Source: RCC1774 sp050330855
GTDB lineage: Bacteria; Cyanobacteriota; Cyanobacteriia; Thermosynechococcales; Thermosynechococcaceae
DNA: 13,927 nt
Direction: 5' to 3'
Assembly (NCBI GenBank): GCA_050330855.1
Contig: JBHJNL010000097.1
Location: 1 to 13,927 of the forward strand
Shown here: piece after piece, positions 13,727-13,927 of the stretch
How the letters are laid out: each line of letters starts with the position of its first letter
How positions within the stretch are numbered: position 1 is the stretch's first letter
The notes under the pieces: model-generated
The model's input: only the letters and a program-made list of their open reading frames with translations
The model's database searches: none
What the model was told of the DNA's origin: nothing
Made by a program: the position numbers and the translations under genes

Positions 13727-13927
13727 AACGTGTTTGGATCTAATGCCTGAGTCGTACCTGCACGATATTCTTCCATTGCTTCGCTAGCCAGTTGAGCCAG
13801 CGCGTCTTGACCTGGATTTCTCACAAGCCGATACCAAAGCACTGAATTAGCGAGAAACATCGGTTGATCTAATTCCAGATCGGCAATGAAAGGTACCGCA
13901 ATGAGTTCATCTACTCCAATGACGGAA
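13723..13927 (-). CDS. 3' end of a hypothetical protein, possible antitoxin (partial)
   Basis: An open frame enters from the right edge and encodes 67 residues, ending LASEAMEEYRAGTTQALDPN and TL before TGA. The start is outside the window. The acidic, helical tail and the 4-base GTGA overlap with the RelE-like fragment are the usual layout of an antitoxin followed by its toxin. The family itself is not recognised, so the role is inferred from context only. Confidence 0.5.
   Translation of the reverse strand, partial: SVIGVDELIAVPFIADLELDQPMFLANSVLWYRLVRNPGQDALAQLASEAMEEYRAGTTQALDPNTL

Noticed and set aside
1..13927. CRISPR array
   Set aside because: No regularly spaced direct repeats were seen.

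Overview
The window is cyanobacterial. It opens with the tail of psbD overlapping psbC (photosystem II D2 and CP43). It also carries a cyanobacterial-type secA, a CyanoP lipoprotein gene and an sbtA/sbtB bicarbonate-uptake pair. The octamer GCGATCGC (HIP1, typical of many cyanobacterial genomes) occurs nine times. I cannot fix the genus from sequence alone.

Layout. Positions 1-1803 hold psbD (3' end), psbC with a GTG start inside psbD, a strong terminator, and a 61-codon gene with a PCP_red-like domain. Positions 2023-4881 are secA. At 4927-5118 there is a truncated Uma2-family remnant. On the minus strand, 7579-5096 is a two-gene unit: a protein with a C-terminal roadblock/LC7-like domain, then a GTPase-transmembrane-TPR fusion. 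A divergent plus-strand gene (8230-8979) encodes a second, clearly related roadblock-like protein with a different C-terminal domain. These three genes look like a G-protein/regulator signalling module and are the best candidate here for a little-described system.

Positions 9468-11110 (minus strand) hold sbtA and sbtB. Several stretches are richer in G+C than the rest, and there is no HIP1 site here. The two genes are separated by a hairpin and a 104-bp MITE-like element. sbtA is broken by a frameshift that falls exactly in a perfect 44-base palindrome, which looks like a template-switch mutation (or an assembly artefact). A structured leader with a 32-codon ORF lies in front of sbtA. Positions 11236-11795 hold no recognisable gene but one very strong hairpin.

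The right part, all minus strand, holds tRNA-Ala(CGC) with its terminator, cyanoP, and a peptidase E (S51) homologue. The last 560 bases are a toxin-antitoxin graveyard. A Phd-type antitoxin start is fused at about 13405 to a frameshifted, 3'-truncated hicA. Upstream of hicA lie a short RelE-like fragment and the 3' end of a possible antitoxin gene.

No tool or database was used. Family names come from motif recognition, and all counts and coordinates were made by hand.
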